DNA of 13,465 nucleotides from Spirochaetaceae bacterium (lineage in GTDB: Bacteria > Spirochaetota > Spirochaetia > Treponematales > Breznakiellaceae): the NCBI GenBank assembly GCA_031269165.1, contig JAISZQ010000271.1:1-13465 (forward strand), read 5' to 3'. Under the pieces are notes generated by a model, which did no database searches, was not told the DNA's origin, and saw only the letters and a program-made list of their open reading frames with translations. The position numbers and the translations under genes were made by a program. Positions 6,629-13,379 of this stretch are shown here, one piece after another. Position 1 is the stretch's first letter, and every line of letters starts with the position of its first letter.

Positions 6629-6782
6629 GAGCCTGTTCAAAATCTCGGCAAAAGGGGGAAGTCTCCCCCTCGCTCCAGCCGCCTACGCCGTCTTCCGCTA
6701 CCCCCTCTACGGGGGTTCCACCCCCGTAACGCCCCCGAATCACAGCGGAGGCTTGCGCCTCGCACGCTTTTTGAACAGGCTC
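6629..6782 (+). repeat. TIR-bounded repeat, 154-bp class, between the rluA-like gene and the malic enzyme gene
   Basis: GAGCCTGTTCAAAA (6629-6642) is inverted at TTTTTGAACAGGCTC (6768-6782). The trinucleotide TTA lies immediately outside both ends (6626-6628 and 6783-6785), a candidate 3-bp target duplication. The interior has CCCCCTCGCTCC, GCTACCCCC and GTAACGCCCCCGAATCAC, shared with the copies at 1-159, 3157-3484 and 10585-10930. It begins 3 nt after the stop codon of the rluA-like gene (minus strand) and ends at the Shine-Dalgarno sequence of the malic enzyme gene, so read-through transcripts must contain it. Confidence 0.85.
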
Positions 6783-6785
6783 TTA

Positions 6786-7547
6786 TCAAACCCCACGCCG
6801 TTTCACGCAGACTCGCGTACTTCCGGTTTCCGGGTCGGTAAAGAGGAGTCTGTCTGCTATGAGTTCCAGCGGGCCGCCTGTGTTTGCGCCGCCGTACCGC
6901 GTGTCGTTGTTGATAGGGTAGCCGACCCACGCAAGATGGGCGCGGATCTGGTGGTGGAACCCTTGGGTAAGCTGGACGCGGAACACGACGAGCTCGCCGT
7001 GTTCTTCCCGATCAACTATCCGCGTCACATACCGCCGTTCCGTCTGCAAGCGGCCGCTCCCGCACGGTTCCGGCTTGACGCATTTTCGCCCCGGCCCATA
7101 GTGGCGGAAACTGCTTTCAATAATGCCGATCATGCCGGGAATAATGGGGACGCCGGAGATAAGGGAAGCGGGACAAATCTCCGTGTTCCACACGGTACAC
7201 GCCCCCTCTGGCATGGGCCGCGTAACCGCCGTGTACTCCTTCTCGAACCGCCCGGCTTCCTGTTCGGCGGCCAAGAAATCGTAGGCGGACTGGGTGCGGG
7301 CAACGAGTACCAGTCCCGCCGTCTCGTAATCAAGGCGGTGGAGGAGGCCGCCCTCCAGTGCTTTTCGCCCGCCTATCGCCAGTACTTCGGGGAAGGTTTG
7401 AGCGCACCATTCGAGCAACGTCCCGCCTTCTCCGGCATGAAGCGGCGCAGTGTGCCTATTGTGCGGCTTGTCAACAACGATGTAGGAGGGAGTCTCGGCA
7501 GTTATGCGCGGTTGTTCCTCGATTTCAGGAAGAGGAAGCGGGCTCAT
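6786..7547 (-). CDS. RluA-family pseudouridine synthase
   Basis: This 253-residue enzyme isomerises uridine to pseudouridine in rRNA or tRNA. The family motif LLHRLDYETAGLVLVA (68-83) carries the catalytic Asp73. Other family segments are YIVVDKP (22-28), FEKEYTAVT (about 100-108), ERRYVTRI and the C-terminal FHHQIRAHLAWVGYPINNDTRYGG. There is no N-terminal S4 domain, so it resembles the smaller RluA/TruC-like members; the target base cannot be assigned. The region between about residues 117 and 165 is divergent from the usual core. The start ATG overlaps the stop of the upstream adaptor gene as ATGA (7544-7547), which implies translational coupling. The stop codon is followed after 3 nt by the repeat at 6629-6782. 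Confidence 0.9.
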   Translation of the reverse strand: MSPLPLPEIEEQPRITAETPSYIVVDKPHNRHTAPLHAGEGGTLLEWCAQTFPEVLAIGGRKALEGGLLHRLDYETAGLVLVARTQSAYDFLAAEQEAGRFEKEYTAVTRPMPEGACTVWNTEICPASLISGVPIIPGMIGIIESSFRHYGPGRKCVKPEPCGSGRLQTERRYVTRIVDREEHGELVVFRVQLTQGFHHQIRAHLAWVGYPINNDTRYGGANTGGPLELIADRLLFTDPETGSTRVCVKRRGV

Positions 7548-8620
7548 TCCACCACGCGCACCGGTTCGCCGTCTGAAAGAAAGTTTTGACCCACGACCAC
7601 GACGGTTTCACCCGGCTCAAGGCCGCCTGTGATCTCGACAATCTCCTCGTTTTCAAGGCCGGTCTGGACGACGCGACGACGGGCGGTGTTGTCCTTGTCC
7701 ACGACGAACACGATCCATTCGCCGTAGGTGTTGATGAGGCTGGCGCGGGGGATGACCGGAACGTTGGCGCGGGACGCGGTAACAAGGCTCACGGTGGCGT
7801 ACATACCGGCCCGGATCCTCGAATCAAGCGTTGTCCGAAACTGAAGGCGGATACGCAACGTGCGGCTCGCCGGATCAAGCGCCGGAGAGATCTCACTTAC
7901 CGCCATCGGAAACGTTTCGCCGGGCAGTGCCTCGAAGGAGGCGGCGGCGCGAAGCCCGATCCGTATCGAAGTGGAAAAGCGTTCGGGGATAAAGGTTTCA
8001 ACGACGATGCTTGAAAGATCGCCGGCCGCATAGATGGCGCTCGATGTCCCGACCGTGTCGCCTGAAGAATAGGGCGCCTGGAGGATCGTTCCGTTAATCG
8101 GGGAAACCACGGGGCTTGCCGCATACACTTCGCCGGGACGGGACGGGTCGATCCACGCGACGACATCCCCTTGGGTTACGCGGTCTCCCACCCGGAACCG
8201 CAATTCGGTGATCCGTCCGCCCGTCTGCGGGTAAATGGCAACCTGCCGCGCCGCAAGAACGTCGCCCGAAACCGACACCGAATTTTCGATAGTCCCCAGT
8301 ACGACTTCCGTAGCGCGTACCGTGACGGCGGCGCGTTGGGCCGTGAGAGCGGCACGTTGGGCCGTCCCGCTTTGCGATCCCCGTTGCCCGCTACCAGTAC
8401 CTTGTTGTCCGCTACCGACGCCTTGTTGTCCACCGGCCTGACGCGGCGCGGTCTGCGTTTGTGTTCCGCTCTGCTGACCACCGACGGGAGGGGGACTGCC
8501 GGACACGGGGGAACGCCCCTGGGTCTGCCGTCCCTTAAAGACAGTCCATGCGCTCAATAACACAAAAAGAGTAATGAAGAGAATGATGACGACCGTTACA
8601 ATATTTTTTCTTTGGGACAT
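7544..8620 (-). CDS. Periplasmic adaptor (membrane fusion protein) of an RND-type exporter, without alpha-hairpin
   Basis: This 358-residue HlyD/AcrA-family protein has an N-terminal membrane anchor (about 6-28, no lipobox Cys), then a Gly/Gln/Ser-rich linker (about 36-95) with tandem AQRAALT/AQRAAVT. The lipoyl (barrel-sandwich) halves are at about 117-160 (GGRITELRFRVGDRV) and 170-205 (SPINGTILQAPYSSGDTV), followed by a beta-barrel (about 203-280) and a membrane-proximal domain to the end. Only about 12 residues join the lipoyl halves, so the coiled-coil hairpin that meets TolC in AcrA-type adaptors is absent, as reported for Borrelia BesA. I chose the ATG at 8620 (MSQRKN) because the longer frame upstream begins inside the hairpin repeat at 8664-8699. 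Upstream is only AAGGCG at a long spacing. No inner-membrane pump gene is adjacent. It is followed by the rluA-like gene with an ATGA overlap. Confidence 0.88.
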   Translation of the reverse strand: MSQRKNIVTVVIILFITLFVLLSAWTVFKGRQTQGRSPVSGSPPPVGGQQSGTQTQTAPRQAGGQQGVGSGQQGTGSGQRGSQSGTAQRAALTAQRAAVTVRATEVVLGTIENSVSVSGDVLAARQVAIYPQTGGRITELRFRVGDRVTQGDVVAWIDPSRPGEVYAASPVVSPINGTILQAPYSSGDTVGTSSAIYAAGDLSSIVVETFIPERFSTSIRIGLRAAASFEALPGETFPMAVSEISPALDPASRTLRIRLQFRTTLDSRIRAGMYATVSLVTASRANVPVIPRASLINTYGEWIVFVVDKDNTARRRVVQTGLENEEIVEITGGLEPGETVVVVGQNFLSDGEPVRVVE

Positions 8621-8663
8621 CGCTTCGTTTAACACGCCTTTTGGCGGCATACCATCGGTTCTT

Positions 8664-8699
8664 GAGGTTGGTCCAAAACTGAAGTTTTGGACCAACCTC
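8664..8699 (-). repeat. Perfect solo-TIR hairpin upstream of the adaptor gene
   Basis: The arms GAGGTTGGTCCAAAAC and GTTTTGGACCAACCTC flank TGAA, with the T and A also pairable, giving a 16-17 bp perfect stem. Compared with the leader hairpin at 213-249, both arms carry matched changes (GGTCC against GGACC), so pairing is kept. It lies 44 nt upstream of the chosen start of the adaptor gene. Confidence 0.8.
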
Positions 8700-8736
8700 T
8701 TACACTAAAACAATATCGACGCAAAAATGGTTACTT

Positions 8737-8773
8737 GAGCCTGTCTCAAAACGCGAGGTTTTGAAACAGCCTC
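8737..8773 (-). repeat. Solo-TIR hairpin between the enzyme I and adaptor genes
   Basis: Arms GAGCCTGTCTCAAAAC (8737-8752) and GTTTTGAAACAGCCTC (8758-8773) flank the loop GCGAG, with two mismatches in 16. It is 38 nt after the stop of the enzyme I gene. No T-run follows in the minus direction, so a terminator role is uncertain. Confidence 0.7.
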
Positions 8774-8811
8774 TTCCGAAATCGGACAAGCGCGCGAAAA
8801 ATGAGAACCGG

Positions 8812-10488
8812 CTACCGGCAGAGCAATTCCTCGGCAAGGGCTTCACAGTCACAGAAACGGACTTCCCGGATAGCCTTCTTGACGAGAGGAATCTGCGCGG
8901 CGGCCATCGAAAGCTCGTCAACACCCAAGCCGACCAAGAGCGGGACCAATGCGGGGTCGCCGCCGGTTTCGCCGCAGATGGAAACGGGGATGTTCGCCTC
9001 GTGGCCCGCCGTTACCGTCATCTTGATGAGGCGGAGGAACGCGGGATGGCGCGGGTCGGCAAGGTAACTCACCCGCTCGTTGCCCCGGTCGATGGCCAGC
9101 GTGTACTGCATGAGGTCGTTCGTGCCGATCGAGAAGAAATCGCACTTTTTGGCGAGGATGTCGGCGGTGAGCGCGGCGGAAGGAATTTCGATCATCGACC
9201 CGGCTTTCATGTGGTCGTTAAACGCAATCCCCTTGCTTCGCAGTTCCGCCTTGCATTCTTCGAGGTAGCCCAGCGCCTTATTCATCTCGTCAACGCCGCT
9301 TATCATCGGGAACATCACGCGAATATCGCCGTGGGCGCTTGCCCGGAGGATCGCCCGCAGTTGGGCCTTGAATAACTCCGGCATCGCAAACGAAAACCTC
9401 ACCGCCCGACAGCCGAGCAGGGGATTTTTTTCTTCGCGGGGAAAAAGATTGGGCAACACCTTGTCCCCGCCGACATCGCTCGTGCGGATGACCACACTCT
9501 TGCCATGCGCCGCCTTGATAACGTCCGTGTAAATCGCCGCCTGCCGGTCTTCTGCCATCGGTTCGCCGGGCGTGAGAAACAGGAACTCGGAACGGAAAAG
9601 CCCGACCCCGTCCGCGCCGTAATCAAATACCGCGCCGATCTCTTGGGCAATCTGCATATTCGCCTTGAGCAGAATCTCCTTGCCGTCCTGGGTAACCGCC
9701 TTCACATCCCGCAATGCGGACAGAGCCTCCCGTTCCCGCGCATACACTTTCATCGCCAGCCGGACCGCCTTCTTTTTCTCCACGCCGGGATTCACCACGA
9801 CCTCGCCCGACCCCCCATCAATCGAAAGAACTTCGCCCTTTTCAATCGTCTTGAGTGCCTCGGGCAGCCCGACAACCGCCGGAATCCCGAAAGCGCGGCA
9901 GAGAATCGCGGTATGCGAGGTATAACTCCCCGCCGCCATCACGATCCCTTTCACGAAATCGCGGTTCATCGCCAGCGCCTGCGAGGGCATGAGGTCGTTC
10001 GTCACCACAATCACCTCTTCGGAAAGGTCGGCAAGCGAGACCTCCTCAATCGACAAGAGTCGGCGCACCAGCGTATCCGCCATATCCGCAATGTCCACTG
10101 CCCGCTCGCGGAGATAGGCGTCGCCGGATTCCATGAGCCTTTGCACCATCGTTTGCGCGACACTCCAAACCGCCCATTCGATGTTCTCCCCGTGCCCGAA
10201 AAGCCGCTCCTTCACCTGGTCGAGAAAATCCGGGTCGTGGAGCATGAGGAGATGCACCGTGAGCATATCAAACTGAACCTTGTCCTTGTCTGGAGAAAGA
10301 TGGTCGATCTGGGATTGCACCTTTGCCGCGCTTGCGCTAACCGCCTCCTCCATTCTCCTCCACTGGGCCGGAGCATCGGAGGGCCCCACCGTGTAGTGGG
10401 GAATCGGCGGGAACTCGATATCATAGTACATAAACGCCTGGCCAATCGCAAAACCTGCCGACGCCGGAATGCCGCGTAACGTTGTCAT
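8812..10488 (-). CDS. ptsI: Phosphoenolpyruvate-protein phosphotransferase (PTS enzyme I)
   Basis: This enzyme passes phosphate from PEP to HPr, the first step of the sugar phosphotransferase system, in the cytosol. Counting from MTTLRGIPAS at 10488, the protein has 558 residues against about 575 in E. coli. The phospho-acceptor His192 lies in YTSHTAILCR, with N-terminal Leu-Xaa-Gly-Ile-Xaa-Ala-Ser as usual. In the PEP-binding barrel I see GLFRSEFLF (Arg near 299), RTSDVGGDK (Arg near 335), the TNDLMQYTLAIDR signature and the catalytic Cys near 505 in SICGETGGDP. All key residues are kept, so the enzyme should be active. The segment before TSH reads AAGSY instead of the common GGR. A TTG-initiated frame adds 15 residues, but family length favours the ATG. 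No HPr or enzyme II gene is adjacent, so the role may be regulatory or the partners lie elsewhere. Confidence 0.93.
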   Translation of the reverse strand: MTTLRGIPASAGFAIGQAFMYYDIEFPPIPHYTVGPSDAPAQWRRMEEAVSASAAKVQSQIDHLSPDKDKVQFDMLTVHLLMLHDPDFLDQVKERLFGHGENIEWAVWSVAQTMVQRLMESGDAYLRERAVDIADMADTLVRRLLSIEEVSLADLSEEVIVVTNDLMPSQALAMNRDFVKGIVMAAGSYTSHTAILCRAFGIPAVVGLPEALKTIEKGEVLSIDGGSGEVVVNPGVEKKKAVRLAMKVYAREREALSALRDVKAVTQDGKEILLKANMQIAQEIGAVFDYGADGVGLFRSEFLFLTPGEPMAEDRQAAIYTDVIKAAHGKSVVIRTSDVGGDKVLPNLFPREEKNPLLGCRAVRFSFAMPELFKAQLRAILRASAHGDIRVMFPMISGVDEMNKALGYLEECKAELRSKGIAFNDHMKAGSMIEIPSAALTADILAKKCDFFSIGTNDLMQYTLAIDRGNERVSYLADPRHPAFLRLIKMTVTAGHEANIPVSICGETGGDPALVPLLVGLGVDELSMAAAQIPLVKKAIREVRFCDCEALAEELLCR

Positions 10489-10504
10489 CGCATTGAGATG
10501 TTCT

Positions 10505-10533
10505 AGTCTACCGTATATCACACAAACGCACAA
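10505..10533 (-). promoter_or_regulatory. Candidate promoter for the enzyme I gene
   Basis: On the minus strand TTGTGC (10533-10528) is followed after 17 nt by TAGACT (10510-10505). The start would fall about 10 nt before the ATG at 10488. Both hexamers match consensus only partly. A full TTGACA further upstream in the repeat arm (10570-10584) has no matching -10. Confidence 0.3.
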
Positions 10534-10569
10534 GACCCATTTTTCCGGGCTTAAGCACTCCGCTACCCG

Positions 10570-10944
10570 CTGTCAACAAATTAAGAGCCTGTTCAAAATC
10601 TCAGCAAAAGGGGGAACGGCAACAAGTTGCCGCGCCTTCCCCCTCGCTCCGGGCTTGAGCCCTCAGCTACCCCCTTCAACGGGGACAAAACCATGCGGTG
10701 CATGGTGACCCACGCAAGCATGGGTTTGGTGGGCGTACCTTAAGCAAACCCGATAAGCGCAGCGGGGTTTGCTCAGCGTCCATGGATGGACGCATTACCG
10801 AAGCACACCGTAGGTGTGCCACGCCCCGACCGGAAGCCCGAAACAGGACGTTGAGGGTTGTAGGCCACCCCCCGTAACGCCCCCGGATCACAGTGGAGAC
10901 TTACATCCTGCGGGGTTTTTGAACAGGCTCTAAGTTGTTGACAG
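10570..10944. repeat. Second copy of the TTAAG-centred palindrome, split by a repeat insertion
   Basis: The left half CTGTCAACAAATTAA (10570-10584) and right half TAAGTTGTTGACAG (10931-10944) are the two halves of the same palindrome seen at 2893-2908 and 3157-3172. The 346-bp repeat lies exactly between them. TAA is present on both sides of the insert (10582-10584 and 10931-10933), a candidate 3-bp target duplication. Confidence 0.75.
10585..10930 (+). repeat. TIR-bounded repeat with hairpin array, about 346-bp class
   Basis: GAGCCTGTTCAAAA (10585-10598) is inverted at GTTTTTGAACAGGCTC, ending at 10930. Interior stems: GCAACA-type short repeat near 10618-10630, CCATGC/GCATGG (10691-10696, 10700-10705), GCAAACCC/GGGTTTGC (10744-10751, 10765-10772), GCGTCCAT/ATGGACGC (10776-10783, 10786-10793) and GCACACC/GGTGTGC (10803-10809, 10813-10819, loop GTA). 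Linkers such as GGGCGTACCTTAAGC and GCCACGCCCCG match the copy at 3157-3484. Length differences between the two copies fall inside the hairpins. No coding function is evident. Confidence 0.8.
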
Positions 10945-10984
10945 TGCGGCGGTGTCCCCCTTCGGGGAATTGAACAGGGAAAAT

Positions 10985-11059
10985 GAACCACAACGGGCCA
11001 AAGGTCCACACACGAACATTTGCCCAAACGGTCTGTTCCGTTCGTGTTGGTTCGTGGTT
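10985..11059. repeat. Imperfect inverted repeat upstream of the oxidoreductase gene
   Basis: AACCAC (10986-10991) pairs with GTGGTT (11054-11059), and ACACGAAC (11010-11017) with GTTCGTGT (11040-11047). The words GAACCAC and ACGAAC recur in an altered form near 13231-13300. It looks like a decayed intergenic repeat of another type. It lies upstream of the predicted promoter and so is probably not part of the mRNA leader. Confidence 0.4.
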
Positions 11060-11085
11060 AAACGTAAATGACCTTGTCTCTTCCC

Positions 11086-11115
11086 TTGAACTCCCTCCGC
11101 AAAACGTGATACCAT
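11086..11115 (+). promoter_or_regulatory. Candidate promoter for the oxidoreductase gene
   Basis: TTGAAC (11086-11091) and TACCAT (11110-11115) are 18 nt apart. The -10 ends 6 nt before the ATG at 11122, so the transcript would be leaderless or nearly so. This is consistent with the lack of a Shine-Dalgarno sequence there. Confidence 0.35.
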
Positions 11116-11121
11116 ACCGCT

Positions 11122-12222
11122 ATGATAAATGTAAGTGATGGGGCGGCTTACGCTCCGAAAGGGAAGCCCAACGCGGTGGTGAAGCCGGGCGAGTTTGTGT
11201 TTGCGGCGTTGGGATTGTATCACGGGCATATCTACGGGATGTGCAATGGGCTCATCGAGGCGGGCGGGATTCTCAAAAGCTACTATGATCCCGATCCAGC
11301 GTATCGGGCGGCGTTTGCCCGGCAGTTTCCGGGGGCCAAGGCGGCGGCGAGCGAGGACGAGATTCTCGGCGACAAGGAGATCATACTCGTTGCCGGGGCG
11401 ACCAAGACGAACGAGCGGTGCGCGCTGGGCCTCAAAGTGATGGCAGCGGGCAAGGATTATTTTACCGACAAGGCCCCGCTGACCACGCTGGAACAGTTGG
11501 CCGAGGCGCGGGAAGCGGTGAAGCGCACGGGCAAAAAGTATGCCGTCTATTACAGCGAGCGGATCCACGTCGAGTCGGCGGTGTTTGCCGGAGATCTCGT
11601 CGAACAGGGCGCGATTGGCCGTGTGGTGCAGGTGATCGGGTTCGGCCCACACCGTTTGGGAAAAAGCGTTCGGGATGGTGGCAACCGGCCGGAATGGTTT
11701 TTCGTCAAGAAAGATTACGGCGGCATTCTCTGCGACATCGGCAGTCACAACGTCGAGCAAATCCTCTATTACACAGGCGCAAAGGACGGCACCGTTGTCA
11801 AAAGCCAGATCGCCAACTACGCCCACCCGCAATACCCGGAACTCGACGATTTCGGCGACTGCCAGATCGTGCTGGACAACAACGCCTCAGGCTATTTTCG
11901 CGTGGACTGGTTCACGCCGGACGGTCTCCAGATGTGGGGCGACGGCCGCCTCTTCATCCTCGGCACGGAAGGCTACATCGAACAGCGCAAATACATGAAC
12001 TTTGGCGAAAAAGGCTCAGGCGGCGGCCACGTCCTGCTCGCCAACGGCAAAGAGGAAACCCACTACCATGTTGAAGGCAAAGTCGGCTACCCGTTTTTTG
12101 GCCGCCTCATCCTCGACTGCCTCAACCGCACGGAAACCGCGATGACGCAGGACCACGCATTCAAGGCGGCGGAGTTGTCCCTCATCGCGCAGCGCGACGC
12201 GGTGGTCCTAGAACGAAAGTAA
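11122..12222 (+). CDS. Gfo/Idh/MocA-family oxidoreductase
   Basis: This 366-residue protein is an NAD(P)-dependent dehydrogenase of the glucose-fructose / inositol dehydrogenase family, probably cytosolic. The N-terminal Rossmann region is FAALGLYHGHIYGMCNGLIEAGG (about 28-50, shown here in parts): the usual GxGxxG is replaced by GLYHGH, a divergent form. The family EKP motif appears as DKAP with Lys117. The C-terminal sheet domain contains GGILCDIGSHNVEQ (about 201-214), with Asp205 and His209 in the usual catalytic positions. The substrate cannot be predicted; sugar, inositol or related polyol acids are typical. No Shine-Dalgarno sequence is seen before ATG 11122. The residues before about 27 are an N-terminal extension. 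proC follows after 50 bp on the same strand and may be co-transcribed. Confidence 0.88.
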   Translation: MINVSDGAAYAPKGKPNAVVKPGEFVFAALGLYHGHIYGMCNGLIEAGGILKSYYDPDPAYRAAFARQFPGAKAAASEDEILGDKEIILVAGATKTNERCALGLKVMAAGKDYFTDKAPLTTLEQLAEAREAVKRTGKKYAVYYSERIHVESAVFAGDLVEQGAIGRVVQVIGFGPHRLGKSVRDGGNRPEWFFVKKDYGGILCDIGSHNVEQILYYTGAKDGTVVKSQIANYAHPQYPELDDFGDCQIVLDNNASGYFRVDWFTPDGLQMWGDGRLFILGTEGYIEQRKYMNFGEKGSGGGHVLLANGKEETHYHVEGKVGYPFFGRLILDCLNRTETAMTQDHAFKAAELSLIAQRDAVVLERK

Positions 12223-12266
12223 TGGAAGGAAAGTAACGGAAAGAATGTAAAGGGGAAGTAAGAGGT
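12215..12266 (+). repeat. Short purine-rich imperfect tandem repeat before proC
   Basis: Units of about 14-15 nt (GAAAGTAATGGAAG, GAAAGTAACGGAAAG, then AATGTAAAGGGG and AAGTAAGAGG) run from the end of the oxidoreductase gene to the proC ribosome-binding site. Each holds a TAA and a purine-rich Shine-Dalgarno-like block. It could be slippage duplication of the ribosome-binding region. Confidence 0.4.
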
Positions 12267-12272
12267 GCGTTT

Positions 12273-13079
12273 ATGATAAAAAAAGATAACGAAACAATCG
12301 TGTGCATCGGGTCGGGGAACATGGGGCGGGCCTTGATGAAGGGGGTCGCGCGTGCGGCAGGGGGCGTAAATCTCCTCTTTACCGACCATACGCGGGCAAA
12401 GGCTGAGGCGGCGGCCCAAGAAGTGGGGGGTAGCGCGGTTGCTTCCAACGAAGAGGCCGTTCGCGCCGCCGACGTGGTGTTCCTCGCGGTAAAACCCGCC
12501 GGTATTGCCGCCGTGGTTCGGGAAACCGTTGCCGCTTTTACGCAGGACAAGGTTGTCGTGAGTATGGCCGGAAGGGTTTCGCTTGAACAACTTGCCGCCG
12601 CCTTTGCCGTGTGCGGGGATAACGCGCCACAGGTTATCCGCATCATGCCGAATACTCCGACCCTCGTCGGGAAAGGGCTCATCGCGCTGACCGCGCCGCC
12701 GTCCGCTGCCCCCGAAACGGTGGAACGGGTGCGTGCGCTCCTTGCCGGGGCGGGGGTAGTTGACGTGGTGGACGAAAAACTTATGGACGCGATTGGCGCT
12801 CTCTCCGGTTCCGGCCCGGCGTTTGTCTGCCTCTTTATGGAGGCCCTTGCCGATTCAGGCGTTTTCGCGGGCCTTCCCCGCGACAAGGCGTTGCGCTATG
12901 CGGCCCTCACGGTCGAAGGCGCGGCGGCACTGGCTCTCCAGTCTGGCAAGCACCCCGGCGTTCTCAAGGACGAGGTGACCTCCCCCGGCGGCACAACCAT
13001 CCGGGGCATTGCCGCTCTCGAAGACCGGGGTTTCCGGGGCGCGGTGATGAGCGCTGTCCTCGCCGCCTACGGCAAATGA
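12273..13079 (+). CDS. proC: Pyrroline-5-carboxylate reductase
   Basis: This 268-residue enzyme catalyses the last step of proline synthesis, reducing 1-pyrroline-5-carboxylate with NAD(P)H. The Rossmann loop IGSGNMG (12-18), VVFLAVKP (about 68-75), IRIMPNTP (about 122-129), LSGSGPAFV (about 173-181) and the C-terminal signature HPGVLKDEVTSPGGTT (about 229-244) are all typical, and the length matches the family. Start: ATG 12273 has AGAGGTG 5 nt upstream, a strong ribosome-binding site. It lies 50 bp after the oxidoreductase gene on the same strand and may be read from the same promoter. No intrinsic terminator with a T-run is visible after the stop. Confidence 0.95.
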   Translation: MIKKDNETIVCIGSGNMGRALMKGVARAAGGVNLLFTDHTRAKAEAAAQEVGGSAVASNEEAVRAADVVFLAVKPAGIAAVVRETVAAFTQDKVVVSMAGRVSLEQLAAAFAVCGDNAPQVIRIMPNTPTLVGKGLIALTAPPSAAPETVERVRALLAGAGVVDVVDEKLMDAIGALSGSGPAFVCLFMEALADSGVFAGLPRDKALRYAALTVEGAAALALQSGKHPGVLKDEVTSPGGTTIRGIAALEDRGFRGAVMSAVLAAYGK

Positions 13080-13350
13080 GGCGGGTTCTATAGGGGCTAT
13101 CCTTGGGCCAGTCGTATAGGGTGGCGACCGTGGCATCCCCCGCCGGAGGGTTGTTGACAATGGAAGGCTTTCCCCTCGTTCCGGCCCTGCGGTACTTCAC
13201 ATCTTCCCGTTCCCCCCTCTCCGGCCTAATCACGGTGAACCACAGACGGCACGGGCGCGGAAAGACAGAAAGTGAAAAATCCGTGTACGTTCATGCCATT
13301 CACGGTCATAAAAAATCCCGTCGCGTGAACGCGCACATTCCCGCGCCCCC
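13080..13350. other. Gene-free region after proC with a repeat end
   Basis: No credible gene is seen in this 271-bp stretch. Positions 13151-13186 (TTGTTGACAATGGAAGG, then CTTTCCCCTCGTTCCGGCC) match the right arm of the split palindrome and the start of the long repeat at 3164-3199, a solo repeat end. Positions about 13231-13318 contain GAACCAC and CACGG words like those near 10985. CGCGTGAACGCG (13323-13334) can form a small hairpin. No T-run terminator was found. Confidence 0.5.
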
Positions 13351-13379
13351 TTGACACCCGGCCGCCCGTCCGGTAAACT
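13351..13379 (+). promoter_or_regulatory. Strong sigma70-type promoter reading out of the window
   Basis: A perfect TTGACA (13351-13356) is followed by exactly 17 nt and TAAACT (13374-13379). Transcription would begin near 13386. The remaining 80 nt contain no clear start codon with a ribosome-binding site, so the product is a gene or RNA beyond the window with a leader of at least 80 nt. Confidence 0.7.

Noticed and set aside
6753..7589. Open frame of 278 codons on the plus strand
   Set aside because: It is antisense to the RluA-like gene, which has the HRLD catalytic motif on the other strand, and it begins inside a repeat.
8621..8695. 25-residue N-terminal extension of the adaptor protein
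   Set aside because: The extension starts inside the palindromic repeat at 8664-8699, and the membrane anchor begins directly after the ATG at 8620.
9505..10479. Open frame of 324 codons on the plus strand
   Set aside because: It is antisense to the enzyme I gene and is His/Arg/Asn-rich without motifs.
10489..10533. TTG start adding 15 residues to enzyme I
   Set aside because: Family proteins begin a few residues before the LxGIxAS motif, which fits the ATG at 10488. The TTG overlaps the predicted -35.
10930..11832. Open frame of 300 codons on the minus strand
   Set aside because: It is antisense to the oxidoreductase gene and to repeat DNA, with no family features.
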